DNA of 64,000 bases from Leptospiraceae bacterium (GCA_017996175.1 JAGOHK010000003.1:34539-98538), one strand, 5' to 3'; shown: positions 47,297 through 56,858, counted from the stretch's first letter. The notes: generated by a model not told the origin, from the sequence alone. Numbers and translations: made by a program.

Positions 47297-47346
47297 TTGA
47301 CAACTTAAGTTTAGTAAGTTTACTATCATATAATGATAGTAAACTT
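47297..47346 (+). promoter_or_regulatory. higBA promoter and palindromic operator including the start codon
   Basis: A perfect -35 TTGACA (47297-47302), an 18-bp spacer and a -10 like TACTAT (47321-47326). A 31-bp perfect palindrome follows: AAGTTTACTATCAT (47316-47329), 3-bp spacer, ATGATAGTAAACTT (47333-47346). The ATG of the toxin gene is the first triplet of the right arm. Transcription would start at about 47333, so the message would be leaderless. The palindrome is the likely operator of the antitoxin. Confidence 0.75.
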
Positions 47347-47620
47347 CGCGGATGACGAAACGGAGATGATTTGGGAAGGAAATTTTTCGAAGAAAATAAA
47401 ACTGTCACCTGCTTTATTTGAGGTAGCGCGAAGAAAATTGCGTATGATTGCATCAGCAACAAGTATCAACTCATTGCGAATTCCACCGAGTAACCGCTTA
47501 GTGCAGTTGTATGGGAATCGTAAGGGGCAGTGGAGTATTCGAGTGAATGAAAAGTATAGGATTTGTTTTCTCTGGATTGATGGAAATGCGAGTGAAGTAG
47601 AAATTGTAGATTATCATTAA
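47333..47620 (+). CDS. higB: HigB/RelE-type toxin
   Basis: A 95-residue RelE-superfamily mRNA interferase of the HigB type: MIVNFADDETEMIWEG, the helix ALFEVARRKLRMIASA and the C-terminal strands GQWSIRVNEKYRICF and WIDGNASEVEIVDYH. The toxin-first order is typical of higBA. No Shine-Dalgarno precedes the ATG, which lies in the operator. The antitoxin gene follows 15 bp downstream. Confidence 0.88.
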   Translation: MIVNFADDETEMIWEGNFSKKIKLSPALFEVARRKLRMIASATSINSLRIPPSNRLVQLYGNRKGQWSIRVNEKYRICFLWIDGNASEVEIVDYH

Positions 47621-47635
47621 ATAGGAATTAAAACT

Positions 47636-47947
47636 ATGACTAAAAAAATAAAAAATATTCATCCGGGTGAAGTATTAAAAGAAGAATTTTTGATTCCAAT
47701 GAATATCTCTGTTTACAAATTAGCAAAGGAAACAAGACTTTCTCAAACAAGACTCTGGCAGATCATTCGCGGAGAACGATCCGTAACCGCAGAGACAGCC
47801 ATCAAACTAGGAAAATTTTTTAGTTTCGAACCTGAGTTTTGGCTTAACCTTCAAAACTACTATGACATAGAAGAATCGAAAAAAATTTTTGCTAAAGACC
47901 TGAAATCAATTCAAAGTATTCAAGAACTAGGATTGATTCAGGCTTAG
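47636..47947 (+). CDS. higA: HigA-type antitoxin (XRE HTH)
   Basis: A 103-residue antitoxin of the HigA family: IHPGEVLKEEFLIPMNISVY at the start, an XRE helix-turn-helix (YKLAKETRLSQTRLWQIIRG, ERSVTAETAIKLGKFF) and the typical PEFWLNLQNYYD. It would bind the palindrome at 47316-47346 and neutralise HigB. Together the pair is a stabilisation module inserted before the transglutaminase gene. Confidence 0.9.
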   Translation: MTKKIKNIHPGEVLKEEFLIPMNISVYKLAKETRLSQTRLWQIIRGERSVTAETAIKLGKFFSFEPEFWLNLQNYYDIEESKKIFAKDLKSIQSIQELGLIQA

Positions 47948-47972
47948 TCAAACAATAGAGCTAATCAGTCTA

Positions 47973-50900
47973 TTACTTTCTTAAATCCAAGGTATACGGA
48001 AACTCAGGGTTTAATTCTTCCTTCACGATGAACACTCCGTTTGGAGTATGACCGTAGGGGATAAAGCGTGTAAACCTGCGAGATTCGGCTTCGTTTGAAT
48101 TGACGGGGAACGTAGTGTAGCCGCGACCACCGGGATGAGCAACAAAATACGTACACCCACCAACTGCGCGGTTATTCCAAGTATCCACAACATCAAACAC
48201 AAGAGGAGCATGAACGGGAATCGTTGGATGTAGGGCAGACGGAGGTTGCCATGCACGGTAGCGAACCGCTCCCACATACTCACCATTAACCCCTGTAGGC
48301 TGAATTGGAATTGGTCTACCGTTACATGTGATTACGTGTCGTTTGCCGGTCATTCCGAATACACGCACTTGCACTCGTTCGAGCGAGGAATCCACATAAC
48401 GCGCTGTTCCACCGATTGCCCCTTCCTCTCCAAGTACGAGCCAAGGCTCAATCGCCATTCTCACTTCGAGTTTGATGTCACCCGATTGAACTGTTCCATA
48501 AATCGGAAAACGGAAATCTAAAAATACTTTGTACCAATTGGCATCGAATTCATATCCTGTCTCATTTAAGTCTAGAATAACTTCTTTGAAATCTTCCCAA
48601 ATAAAATGAGGAAGCACAAATTTATCATGTAAAATAGTTCCGTGGCGAAGCAGTGGTCTCTTGTATGGTTCGTTCCAAAATTTTGCAACGAGGGAGCGGA
48701 TAAGCAGCATTTGCGCTAGACTCATTCTAGTATGGGGAGGCATTTCAAAGGCTCGCATTTCTAAAATTCCCAGTCGTCCCGAACTCGAATCAGGAGAATA
48801 AAGTTTGTCGATACAAAACTCCGCCCTATGTGTGTTACCCGTTAGGTCGGTGAGTAGGTTACGAAAGAGTCTGTCTACAAGCCAGAGTGGGGTAAATGTA
48901 TTTTTGTCTAATTCTTTAAATGCAATTTCTAATTCGTTTAGACTTTCATGACGAGCTTCATCTACGCGGGGAGCTTGGCTAGTCGGTCCAATGAACATTC
49001 CTGAAAACAAATAGGATAGGCTTGGATGGTTATGCCAATACGAAAGTAAACTTCTGAGTAAATCAGGTCTACGAAGCAGCGGGCTATCAGCAGGTGTAAC
49101 TCCGCCGAGGGTAATATGGTTTCCCCCCCCAGTTCCAGTATGCCTTCCGTCTAACATGAATTTTTCTGAACCAAGTTTTGTGAGTCTTGCCTCTTCGTAT
49201 AAAATTTCTGTATCGCGCACCAAGCTTTCCCAATCTTCGGTTGGGTGTATATTAACTTCGATTACCCCCGGATCCGGTGTGATTTGGAATCTTTGGATTC
49301 TTGTATCATACGGTGGGAGATAACCTTCGATTAACACCGGCATACCTAATTCGGAAGCGGTGAGTTCGATCGAAGAAATCAAGTCGAGGTATTCTTCTAT
49401 ATGGTAAGTTGGTGGTAGGAATATATAGATATTTCCGTTTCTAGGCTCTACACAAAGCGCAGTTCGAACCATTTCCCAGCTATCTTCTTTTAAATTTAGA
49501 TCGCGGTTCTCTGCGTATTTTTTATAGAGTGCGTCTAGTTCACTATCAATTGGATCAGCAATTTTCTCATTTTTAATATACGCCTGATGACGCTTAGCCG
49601 CTTTTTCATAAAAATTTTCTAATGCTACCGGTCTTGCAAAGCTAGAAGGTTGTTCTTCATAAAAATAGGCTGAATTATGAGGAAGAGAGTTTAATGGCAA
49701 ACGGTACCCCATTGATGAATCGCCAGGAAGTAAGTAAAGCCTATCTCGTTTTACGTGCCATTTCCCAGAGCGCCAAACGCGACTTAGCCAGTCCCACTGG
49801 ATTGGAAGGACATAACCGACAGTAGTTCCAAGACCAGCCTCTAAAACTCTACGAAGTGTTTTTCTTTCTTCCGTGTCTTTTAAGTCTTTTGTAAAAGGGT
49901 CTACATTTACAGGAAGAGTTCCTTCTTTCCAAAGGTAATAGTATACATCTTCAAATCCAGGATCTATATATTCGTCTGTAACCGCTAGGTGAGTTGTAAG
50001 TCTTTTGATAAATTTGTGAGCATCTTCATATGTATAAATTCCTTTTACTCTTTCATCTGCAATTAGAGTTGAATCATTCCAAATTGGAAGGCCATCTTTT
50101 CTCCAATAACAAGATAGTGCCCAACGAGGAAGCGACTCTCCTGGATACCATTTTCCCTGACCATAGTGTAGCATTGGTCCCGATGCATATTTGTCTTTCA
50201 GTCGATTGAATAAATCTATCGCATAACGCTTCTTAGTTGGTCCGAGAGCATCAATATTCCATTCAGCTCCGTCCATATCTTCTATGGAGACAAATGTTGG
50301 TTCGCCCCCCATCGTGAGCCTAACGTCTCTAGCTTTTAGGTCGCGGTCTACTTTTTGTCCTAGAGAATAAATTTTATTCCATTCTTCTTCTGTATAAGGT
50401 TTTGTAACCCTTGGCTCTTCCTCGATTCTCGCTACCGACATTTCAAAATCGAGTTTAGCTTTTGCTCCAGTTTCAATTCCACCTGCGATTGGTGCTGCAC
50501 TAGAAGGATTCGGAGTACAAGCGAGCGGTATATGACCCTCACCCGCAAAAAGACCAGAGGTAGGATCAAGACCAACCCAACCAGCTCCGGGAAGATACAC
50601 TTCAGTCCATGCATGTAGATCTGTAAAGTCAACATTAGTTCCAGAAGGCCCGTCGATTGCTTTTACATCCGGAACAAGCTGGATGAGGTAACCCGATGTA
50701 AACCGCGCCGCAAGTCCAATATGGCGAAGGATTTGCACGAGTAGCCATGCACTGTCCCTGCAGGATCCTTTTTTTAGAATCAAAGTTTCTTCGCTCGTCT
50801 GAACTCCAGGTTCCATTCGAATGATATATCCGACCTCGGATTGGACAACTTGGTTGAGATAAACTAAAAAATCTACTGTTCGTTTTTTAGATAAATCTAG

Positions 50901-51299
50901 TTTTGAAATTAATTTTTTAAGAAGGTTTCCATCTTCTTTAATTTGTAAGTAAGGAAGCAACTCTGCTTTCAATTCATCCGTATAAGTAAACGGGTATTGG
51001 TCAGCGTAGTCCTCCAAAAAAAAATCGAATGGATTGATGACTGTCATTTCAGCAAGTAAGTCTACTTCTACACTGAAAGTTTCTGTTTTTTCTGGAAATA
51101 CTAGTCGAGCTTGGTAATTTCCAAATGGATCTTGCATCCAGTTGATGAAGTGATCTGCAGGTTCAATTTTTAATGAATAGGCATGAATGGGCGTTCTAGC
51201 ATGAGGCGCTGGTCTAAGCCGCACAACCTGCGGGAAAATAGAAATAGGTTTATTGTACTGATAATGAGTTTTATGATGCAAAGCTACACGTATTGACAT
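47973..51299 (-). CDS. DUF2126 transglutaminase-like protein
   Basis: A large protein (1108 residues) of the transglutaminase/DUF2126 type. The N-terminal beta domain (about 1-125) leads to a transglutaminase core with catalytic Cys180 in KGSCRDSAW, His229 in DLHAWTEVY and an Asp in VGLDPTSG. The long DUF2126 region follows (HTGTGGGNHITLGG, GILEMRAFEMPPH). The substrate is not known. There is no signal peptide. The gene is monocistronic, with family C and B repeats upstream. Confidence 0.9.
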   Translation of the reverse strand: MSIRVALHHKTHYQYNKPISIFPQVVRLRPAPHARTPIHAYSLKIEPADHFINWMQDPFGNYQARLVFPEKTETFSVEVDLLAEMTVINPFDFFLEDYADQYPFTYTDELKAELLPYLQIKEDGNLLKKLISKLDLSKKRTVDFLVYLNQVVQSEVGYIIRMEPGVQTSEETLILKKGSCRDSAWLLVQILRHIGLAARFTSGYLIQLVPDVKAIDGPSGTNVDFTDLHAWTEVYLPGAGWVGLDPTSGLFAGEGHIPLACTPNPSSAAPIAGGIETGAKAKLDFEMSVARIEEEPRVTKPYTEEEWNKIYSLGQKVDRDLKARDVRLTMGGEPTFVSIEDMDGAEWNIDALGPTKKRYAIDLFNRLKDKYASGPMLHYGQGKWYPGESLPRWALSCYWRKDGLPIWNDSTLIADERVKGIYTYEDAHKFIKRLTTHLAVTDEYIDPGFEDVYYYLWKEGTLPVNVDPFTKDLKDTEERKTLRRVLEAGLGTTVGYVLPIQWDWLSRVWRSGKWHVKRDRLYLLPGDSSMGYRLPLNSLPHNSAYFYEEQPSSFARPVALENFYEKAAKRHQAYIKNEKIADPIDSELDALYKKYAENRDLNLKEDSWEMVRTALCVEPRNGNIYIFLPPTYHIEEYLDLISSIELTASELGMPVLIEGYLPPYDTRIQRFQITPDPGVIEVNIHPTEDWESLVRDTEILYEEARLTKLGSEKFMLDGRHTGTGGGNHITLGGVTPADSPLLRRPDLLRSLLSYWHNHPSLSYLFSGMFIGPTSQAPRVDEARHESLNELEIAFKELDKNTFTPLWLVDRLFRNLLTDLTGNTHRAEFCIDKLYSPDSSSGRLGILEMRAFEMPPHTRMSLAQMLLIRSLVAKFWNEPYKRPLLRHGTILHDKFVLPHFIWEDFKEVILDLNETGYEFDANWYKVFLDFRFPIYGTVQSGDIKLEVRMAIEPWLVLGEEGAIGGTARYVDSSLERVQVRVFGMTGKRHVITCNGRPIPIQPTGVNGEYVGAVRYRAWQPPSALHPTIPVHAPLVFDVVDTWNNRAVGGCTYFVAHPGGRGYTTFPVNSNEAESRRFTRFIPYGHTPNGVFIVKEELNPEFPYTLDLRK

Positions 51300-51403
51300 G
51301 ATTTATCCTATGATCCTAATCTTATTCAATTAGTATGCAAATTTTGGACTTATTGGGATTAAATTTGTAAAAAAATCATACAGATTCGACAAGGCATGGG
51401 AAC

Positions 51404-51502
51404 TGTCATTACCGAGTTCTTTTGTCGGGAATCTCAAGAACTACAGATCCCCGATATCGCTTTGGCGGTCACGGCGATAGCGGGCGGAATTTCGGGGATG
51501 AC
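51404..51502. repeat. Family C repeat upstream of the transglutaminase gene
   Basis: GTCATTACCGAGTTC at the left, TTCGGGGATGAC at the right, with CGGGAATC, CCCCGATATCGC and GGCGATAGCGGG between. It fills the gap together with a family B arm at 51536-51568. Confidence 0.7.
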
Positions 51503-51535
51503 AAAGAGGAAAATTCTTACATCGAACTCACGTTC

Positions 51536-51568
51536 CTTAATCTTTTATCCGTGTTCATCTGTGGTACT
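51536..51568 (+). repeat. Family B arm
   Basis: CTTAATCTTTTATCCGTGTT, then CATCTGTGGTA. A single arm like 10431-10477, ending just before the stop of the gene at 51582. Confidence 0.65.
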
Positions 51569-51581
51569 CAGTTCCATGAGT

Positions 51582-52412
51582 CTAGAATCGAAAGATATAA
51601 TTCACTTCATAGTAAGTCTCTCGGCTAACGCCGGTTGGACTCAGTGCATGGCGGGGTTGTGCATTGAGGTTCCAATTTCCAACGGCAGATTTTTTCTCAA
51701 TGGTAGTGTTCGGGTCAGCTTTCTCCCATGCACGCCCTAAAAAGTAAGAATGAATTAGTTGTGCTACGTAAACTATACCTAAGCCTTGTAGGGCATTATT
51801 CCCATTTACTTGGGCTGTAGAGTAGGGTGAAAAAGTCTGTGCACCGAGTATTACCCCTATCAGGAGTTTCGTGCCTACGTCAGCTCCTGGAAGACTTTGA
51901 GAGCCTACAAAAATTAGAGCTGATTGATTTTGGTAAGTTTTTTCCGCTTCTTTGAATGCTAGAAACGAGGATGTGGCGTAAGCTGCTGCTCCTAGGAAAG
52001 CTACAAAAGTTAGGGCTCCTGTCCACTTATTTCCGGTTTCCCATTGTCCCCAACCTGGAACTAGGGCTGAGCGTCCGACTATCAGGTATTTATTTCTTTT
52101 TTCAATAGAGGCTTTTTTGCGTTTCTCGGGAGGAAGTTTTTTTTCTTCTTCTTGGATGATTTTTTTTATTTCCTGCACATCTTTTACATCGCGGTAGGAA
52201 ACTTTTAAAATATCACTCTTTGAAATTTCGATTAGTTTTCCAGTCTCATCGGTCATTCTAAGTACTTTTGCATCTTGGTAGCTAATCTTACCCTGTAAAA
52301 CCTCGTGACTGAGTAGAATGACAGTTTCTGCCATTAAAGAAGATTGGATTAAAAGTAAAAAAAATAAAAATACCTTCAATTTAGAGTGCACAGTATTATA
52401 CCTTATTTTCAT
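51582..52412 (-). CDS. Exported protein with membrane C-terminus (DUF5683-like layout)
   Basis: A 276-residue protein: signal peptide (VFLFFLLLIQSSLMA), a beta-rich N-terminal part resembling a small periplasmic domain (SKSDILKVSYRDVKD), a charged linker and a hydrophobic C-terminal domain with VPGWGQWETGNKWTGALTFV. This C-terminal arrangement recalls DUF5683-type proteins and the one at 37847-38728. Role unknown; a structural envelope function is plausible. Confidence 0.65.
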   Translation of the reverse strand: MKIRYNTVHSKLKVFLFFLLLIQSSLMAETVILLSHEVLQGKISYQDAKVLRMTDETGKLIEISKSDILKVSYRDVKDVQEIKKIIQEEEKKLPPEKRKKASIEKRNKYLIVGRSALVPGWGQWETGNKWTGALTFVAFLGAAAYATSSFLAFKEAEKTYQNQSALIFVGSQSLPGADVGTKLLIGVILGAQTFSPYSTAQVNGNNALQGLGIVYVAQLIHSYFLGRAWEKADPNTTIEKKSAVGNWNLNAQPRHALSPTGVSRETYYEVNYIFRF

Positions 52413-52482
52413 AGAAATTAAACTCCAAATGCCTTAGTTTTCCCTAAAAGTAAATTAATCGTATCTATCTTACTTTTTATCT

Positions 52483-52537
52483 GGGACTTTGTAAAAGCAT
52501 TGCTGCTCTGTGAGAAAATCACCCGTTTACACAACCC
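52483..52537. repeat. Family F element, short copy
   Basis: GGGACTTTGTAAAAG at the left and CGTTTACACAACCC at the right with GCTCTGTGAGAAAAT between; the same ends and middle recur in the 139-bp copy at 55629-55767. It lies in the 312-bp divergent gap 52413-52724, where nothing else is recognised. Confidence 0.65.
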
Positions 52538-52724
52538 ATAAAACAAAGTAGTAGGTTCATTTTATCTTTCGAAAGTTCATAATTTAGTCGCCAAGATAAA
52601 AATAAAGAAATTTATTGCCAAGTTTAACCTCATAAATTTCAAATTGACTTTATTTAATATGAGATTTATAGTAAAAAGAGAAAGAGATTTCAATACACTT
52701 GAGAAGAAACCTAAGGACATCATC

Positions 52725-53180
52725 ATGAAATATGTTGTAATTATTCTATTTTTTATTTTATCTTGCAAGGCAGAAATGGACGGAAATTTAAAGACTGCGA
52801 TTTTAAAAATTCTGACTGAGAACCAGAAGGTTCATGAACTGATGCTTGCAAAGCCAGATAACATTCCAGAAATAAATATGGTTTTAATTGCGGTTAAAGA
52901 AGCAAAATCCTTGGCTTTGAAAAATGAAAATATCAAAAAAGATCTCGAAAAATTAGAATTAATTCTTACCAATGTAAATTCGAAAGACAAAGATGCATTT
53001 TTTGAATCTCTGTCAAGTTTCTCAGAAATAGTTACCGACATTTTAAAAGTGAATAAAATCCAAACTCAATATAATAAATTTTATTGTCCAATGGTTTCTA
53101 AGTATTGGATTGCAAAAGGGGAATTAGTGGAAAATCCTTATGCTCCTGAAATGAGAGAATGTGGTGAGTTAGTAAAATAA
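52725..53180 (+). CDS. Lipoprotein of unknown function
   Basis: A 151-residue lipoprotein (MKYVVIILFFILSC, Cys14) with a helical, charged body. No domain is recognised. I chose the ATG at 52725 because AAGGA lies 9 bp upstream and a normal signal follows; a longer reading from 52644 adds 27 basic residues. The next gene starts 6 bp after its stop, implying an operon. Confidence 0.65.
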   Translation: MKYVVIILFFILSCKAEMDGNLKTAILKILTENQKVHELMLAKPDNIPEINMVLIAVKEAKSLALKNENIKKDLEKLELILTNVNSKDKDAFFESLSSFSEIVTDILKVNKIQTQYNKFYCPMVSKYWIAKGELVENPYAPEMRECGELVK

Positions 53181-53186
53181 ATAAAA

Positions 53187-54179
53187 GTGTCAACCTCCAA
53201 CTCTGAATTACATAAATGTTTTCTGGATACAACCGCATACCAGGTTTGTCCAACCAATTGTCGATCTGTACTTTCGATCAATTCTACTTGGATGGGAAAT
53301 TTCAAAAAATTCTGTATTGCTGGAAACAAACTAAATAGTTTTATCGGGGGCGAAAATACATTTACTGTTGCAGTAAGTGCATTTTTGCAGGCACAAGCAA
53401 TTGTAATTGATGAATTTGCAAATGAAGGTTCTGAAAAACTAGATTTAATTCGTTATTTTTTTGGAATTTGTGAGCCTGAGGAAGTGCAAGAATTAGTAGA
53501 AAAAATCAGCAATGAAACTCTTTATAAAATTCTAGAAATTGACTATGATAATTATCTCAAAGTTCGGAAAATGCTCTCACAAAAATCGGACATTAACAAT
53601 TACTTTGCTTTAAAAAGTAGCAGATACTGGAAATTAGTCTCTAATCAACGTATTTGTAATATGATTGTTTATCTTGTTCGAGAAAAACAATTGTACAAAC
53701 TTGCCTCCCAATTTCTACTCATTCTCCCTCCAGAGGTAATGTCTGAATTTGATAAATACACTGACCTTAGTGAAGATGATGAGCGTAATCTATATTTGGC
53801 GCTTGAGGATAATATCTATAATCTTCCACTTATCTCTCCTAAAATTTATGATCACATGATGAACCTTTTTAAAGATGATATGGAAATATTTTTTATTCTA
53901 GATACGATGGGAGAGTTAGTAAAACGTAGAGGTCAAATTGATGACATCACAGGTTCTTTCATTAAACATTTCAAAAAGAGTGGGCAAAGACTTACCATAC
54001 AATGGATTTATTCTGAATTGTATGGGTTAGAATATGAATTGGTGGTAGAAGTTCTAGACCAGCTCCGTGAAAAAGACTATATTAGCTCTTCCGAAAAAAC
54101 AACTCTCCAATCTCTCTTGAAATCGGGTGGACTTGATTATCTCAAAGAAATGAAGATGGAAATTTTAAACAATACTTGA
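53187..54179 (+). CDS. Unknown helical protein
   Basis: A 330-residue cytoplasmic protein. The fold is helical with acidic patches (DDERNLYLALEDNIYNLPL); the C-terminal part loosely recalls FliG-like armadillo helices, but no motif is diagnostic. The start is a GTG at 53187 without a clear Shine-Dalgarno, so it is uncertain. The stop codon TGA straddles the first bases of a family G repeat, so the original C-terminus may have been altered. Confidence 0.55.
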   Translation: MSTSNSELHKCFLDTTAYQVCPTNCRSVLSINSTWMGNFKKFCIAGNKLNSFIGGENTFTVAVSAFLQAQAIVIDEFANEGSEKLDLIRYFFGICEPEEVQELVEKISNETLYKILEIDYDNYLKVRKMLSQKSDINNYFALKSSRYWKLVSNQRICNMIVYLVREKQLYKLASQFLLILPPEVMSEFDKYTDLSEDDERNLYLALEDNIYNLPLISPKIYDHMMNLFKDDMEIFFILDTMGELVKRRGQIDDITGSFIKHFKKSGQRLTIQWIYSELYGLEYELVVEVLDQLREKDYISSSEKTTLQSLLKSGGLDYLKEMKMEILNNT

Positions 54180-54331
54180 TTTCTAATCTCGCTTCGCTAG
54201 ATTAGAAATCAAGGTAAAATAAGCAAGCCTGCCGGCGGCTTATTGGGCTTCGCCCAAACCCATTATTTGTTCATTTGCAAATCCAATTCCAATCAATATT
54301 TACAAAATTTATTTCAATTCTCATTAGAGAC
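54178..54331. mobile_element. Family G element, second copy
   Basis: Begins GATTTCTAATCTCGCTTCGC with an immediate hairpin (TAGATTAGAAATC), carries CCTGCCGGCGGCTTATTGG and CGCCCAAACCCATTATTTG, and ends near ATTCTCATTAGAGACC. The centre and left end match the copy at 45587-45733; the right inverted repeat is eroded. The first bases overlap the stop of the gene at 53187-54179. Confidence 0.75.
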
Positions 54332-54343
54332 CAGGGTTTTCAA

Positions 54344-55561
54344 TTATTTTTCTATTATAATTTCCAAATCACTGCCTTCTAACTTTCCTTGTAACATAGA
54401 TTGTTTGCATTCTATCACCCAGAATTCTTTTAAATCAGGTTTTTCGATTCTAATTCCATTCGTTGTAAGTTTTACTGGAAAGGCTTTTCTCTGCGCCAAA
54501 TCACGAGTAAACTGTTTTACTTTTATTTCCTGATTATTAACTCCAAATCGAAAGGTTCCATTATTATGAAATTCACCTGCTTTTTTTGTATTCCAAATAT
54601 AATTGGTTCCGTAGGTTAATATGCATTTGCTGCCATCTTCTGATTTAATTTCTAATTCAGTAGAATCTTCGGTTGGAGTAGGAGGATGCGGAATAACAGG
54701 AGTTGGCTCTGGATTAGAAGATTTTTCGAATGGCTTAAGTAAGGGTAATAGTCCTTTTGCGTCACGGGCACCAGCCCATTTACCAAGGGACTGTCCCGTA
54801 GAATCCAAAACAAAAAACATAGGAATTCCAAAACTTCCGCTTCCAGTAGGAACTTTAGAGTATTCGTTTTCGTCTACTTTCCATGCGATAAATTTTTCTT
54901 TTAAAACTTTTTGTACTTCTGGTTTATCGAATGCTTCTTTCTCCATATAACGACAGGCGCCACACCAACTAGGCTCGGATATGATTGCGTAAATATTTAG
55001 GTTTGAAGATTGTGCTTTGGCTGTTGCTGATTGAAAATTACTTTCCCAAACAACGCCGCCCATATTCCGAAAGCTGAGCATTTTTCTTCCATCTTTGATT
55101 TGTAGAATGATTTCTTTGGTGATTGTTTTAGGAGGATAACAAATTCCATTTTCTTTTTCTTCGCAAAGTTGGGTTCTAATGCTGAATGGAACTTTTGTAT
55201 TCGATTCCATTTTTTTGATTCCAAGATCAAATATTTTAAAACTAAAACTTCCTTTGTCTTTCAGAATCATTTCGTCTTGTTTTTTGATTCCTTTTGGTCT
55301 ACTTACTTCTAAAAGTTGAAATCCTGACTCGATGGGAAAATTAAAAGTTGTGATAATCCCAATTCCATTTGAATTTACATGACTCAGATACAAGTAATGT
55401 TTGGGAGGCAAATTCGCTTTAACCTCAAAGTCAATTTCTCCACCCACTCTGAGTTTGACCGGGTTTAGGTAGGAAAATTCTAGCTTAGAGTAAGGATTTT
55501 CATCTGCGTGAATTACAAATGTAAAAAGTAAAATAAGGATTGGAAAAGTTTTTAATATCAT
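54344..55561 (-). CDS. DsbD-like exported thioredoxin protein
   Basis: A 405-residue exported protein. The signal peptide (TFPILILLFTFVIHA) is followed by a DsbD-alpha-like immunoglobulin domain (about 25-165), a thioredoxin domain with WCGAC (Trp199-Cys203) and GIPMFFVLD, and an unassigned C-terminal domain of about 110 residues. It has no membrane electron-transfer domain, so it would need a separate reductant. The gene is convergent with the unknown gene at 53187, separated by a family G repeat. Confidence 0.82.
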   Translation of the reverse strand: MILKTFPILILLFTFVIHADENPYSKLEFSYLNPVKLRVGGEIDFEVKANLPPKHYLYLSHVNSNGIGIITTFNFPIESGFQLLEVSRPKGIKKQDEMILKDKGSFSFKIFDLGIKKMESNTKVPFSIRTQLCEEKENGICYPPKTITKEIILQIKDGRKMLSFRNMGGVVWESNFQSATAKAQSSNLNIYAIISEPSWCGACRYMEKEAFDKPEVQKVLKEKFIAWKVDENEYSKVPTGSGSFGIPMFFVLDSTGQSLGKWAGARDAKGLLPLLKPFEKSSNPEPTPVIPHPPTPTEDSTELEIKSEDGSKCILTYGTNYIWNTKKAGEFHNNGTFRFGVNNQEIKVKQFTRDLAQRKAFPVKLTTNGIRIEKPDLKEFWVIECKQSMLQGKLEGSDLEIIIEK

Positions 55562-55628
55562 AGTGCTCCGTGAGTTTGGATTTTACGGTAAAGGAATTTA
55601 TATAAGAGTCAACTCATAAATCTGGACA

Positions 55629-55767
55629 GGGATTGTGTAAAAACAAAGAAAATGTCTCCCACAAAGGATACGGAGTTCATAGAGAGTATTGATTTCGCTG
55701 GAGCTATTGACTCTTCTCTCTGTGCTCTCAGTGTGCTCTGTGAGAAAAGCACACTTTTACACAACCC
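55629..55767. repeat. Family F element, 139 bp
   Basis: Inverted ends GGGATTGTGTAAAA (55629-55642) and TTTTACACAACCC (55755-55767), one mismatch. The inner string CTCTGTGAGAAAAGCACAC links it to 52483-52537. It occupies the gap between the DsbD-like gene and the PIN-TRAM gene. Confidence 0.78.
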
Positions 55768-55847
55768 CGAAGTTTTTGACCTAAACCAAAAGTAATTCCC
55801 CTTTTTTAAAAAAACGAGTAATTGCTTTCGGTAATCGGTATTAGATA

Positions 55848-56858
55848 TTACTTGATCGCTTTAGTGAAGATCATTTTACCAGCCGCGGTCTGGATAATCG
55901 ATGTTACGTTTACACGCACGTCTTTTCCGACTAAATGCCCACCGTTTTCAATGACAACCATGGTTCCATCTTCGAGATAGCCAATTCCTTGGTTTTCGTC
56001 TTTACCTTCTTTGATGACTTGGATGGCAATTTCTTCACCTGGGAGAACAACTGGCTTGAGCGCATTGGCAAGATTATTGAGATTTAAAACTTTTACACCT
56101 TGTAGTTCAGCAACTTTGTTTAAGTTAAAATCGTTCGTAACCAATTTTGCACCGGTATCACGAGCGAGTTTAATGAGTTTGGCATCGACTTCGCGGGTAT
56201 CAGTGTAATCGGTATAGGTAATTTTCACTTCGATAGTACCTTTACGTTGGAGTTTGTTCAACATATCAAGTCCACGTCTACCTCGTGCCCGTTTGATTGG
56301 ATCAGACGAATCACTGATAAGTTGGATTTCACGAAGAACAAAGTTCGGTAAAATGAGAGGTCCGTCTATGAAGTGGGTATCTGCAATATCCAAGATTCTA
56401 CCGTCAATAACAACCGAGGTATCTAGAATTTTGTCTCGAATTTCTTCCGGTTTGTCACTACCAATGATATAGGGCTGAAGTCCTGCTCCGCCGCCACCAA
56501 AAATGGCAAGTCCTGGTTTTATGGAAAACGCATGTCCAATTTTGACACCAGCATAACCGAGAGCAAGGTAAACAATTAGACCAAGACCTGGATTCTTTGA
56601 TTCAGCAATTAGGCTTACTAATAGGCGGGCAATTCCGAAACCAACTAAGAGACCGACACCTATACAAAACGCAACTTCTGCATTTACGACAGGGAAAATT
56701 TTGTCTTCAAAGTAAACAATTCCAAGGACAGCAATAAAAATCAAACCAGTATAAATAGCTGGTTGAAGAAGATCACCATACATAGGAAAAAGAAATCCAA
56801 AGGATACGATGGAAAAAGAGAGCGCGAATAAAAGCTTATAGACATGAGTCATACTCAA
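55848..56858 (-). CDS. PIN-TRAM membrane protein (YacL-like)
   Basis: A 336-residue protein: four N-terminal membrane helices, a PIN nuclease-like domain (about 145-260; [20 protein letters not shown] with the acidic residues DxS and D, and [15 protein letters not shown]) and a C-terminal TRAM domain (about 275-336; [14 protein letters not shown]). This matches B. subtilis YacL, a membrane PIN-TRAM protein of uncertain RNA-related role. It starts 33 bp after the CarD stop, so the pair is likely cotranscribed. Confidence 0.9.
   Translation of the reverse strand: MSMTHVYKLLFALSFSIVSFGFLFPMYGDLLQPAIYTGLIFIAVLGIVYFEDKIFPVVNAEVAFCIGVGLLVGFGIARLLVSLIAESKNPGLGLIVYLALGYAGVKIGHAFSIKPGLAIFGGGGAGLQPYIIGSDKPEEIRDKILDTSVVIDGRILDIADTHFIDGPLILPNFVLREIQLISDSSDPIKRARGRRGLDMLNKLQRKGTIEVKITYTDYTDTREVDAKLIKLARDTGAKLVTNDFNLNKVAELQGVKVLNLNNLANALKPVVLPGEEIAIQVIKEGKDENQGIGYLEDGTMVVIENGGHLVGKDVRVNVTSIIQTAAGKMIFTKAIK

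Noticed and set aside
51396-51740. Plus-strand frames over the family C and B repeats
   Set aside because: Their open length comes from repeat sequence, and they overlap a real gene on the minus strand.
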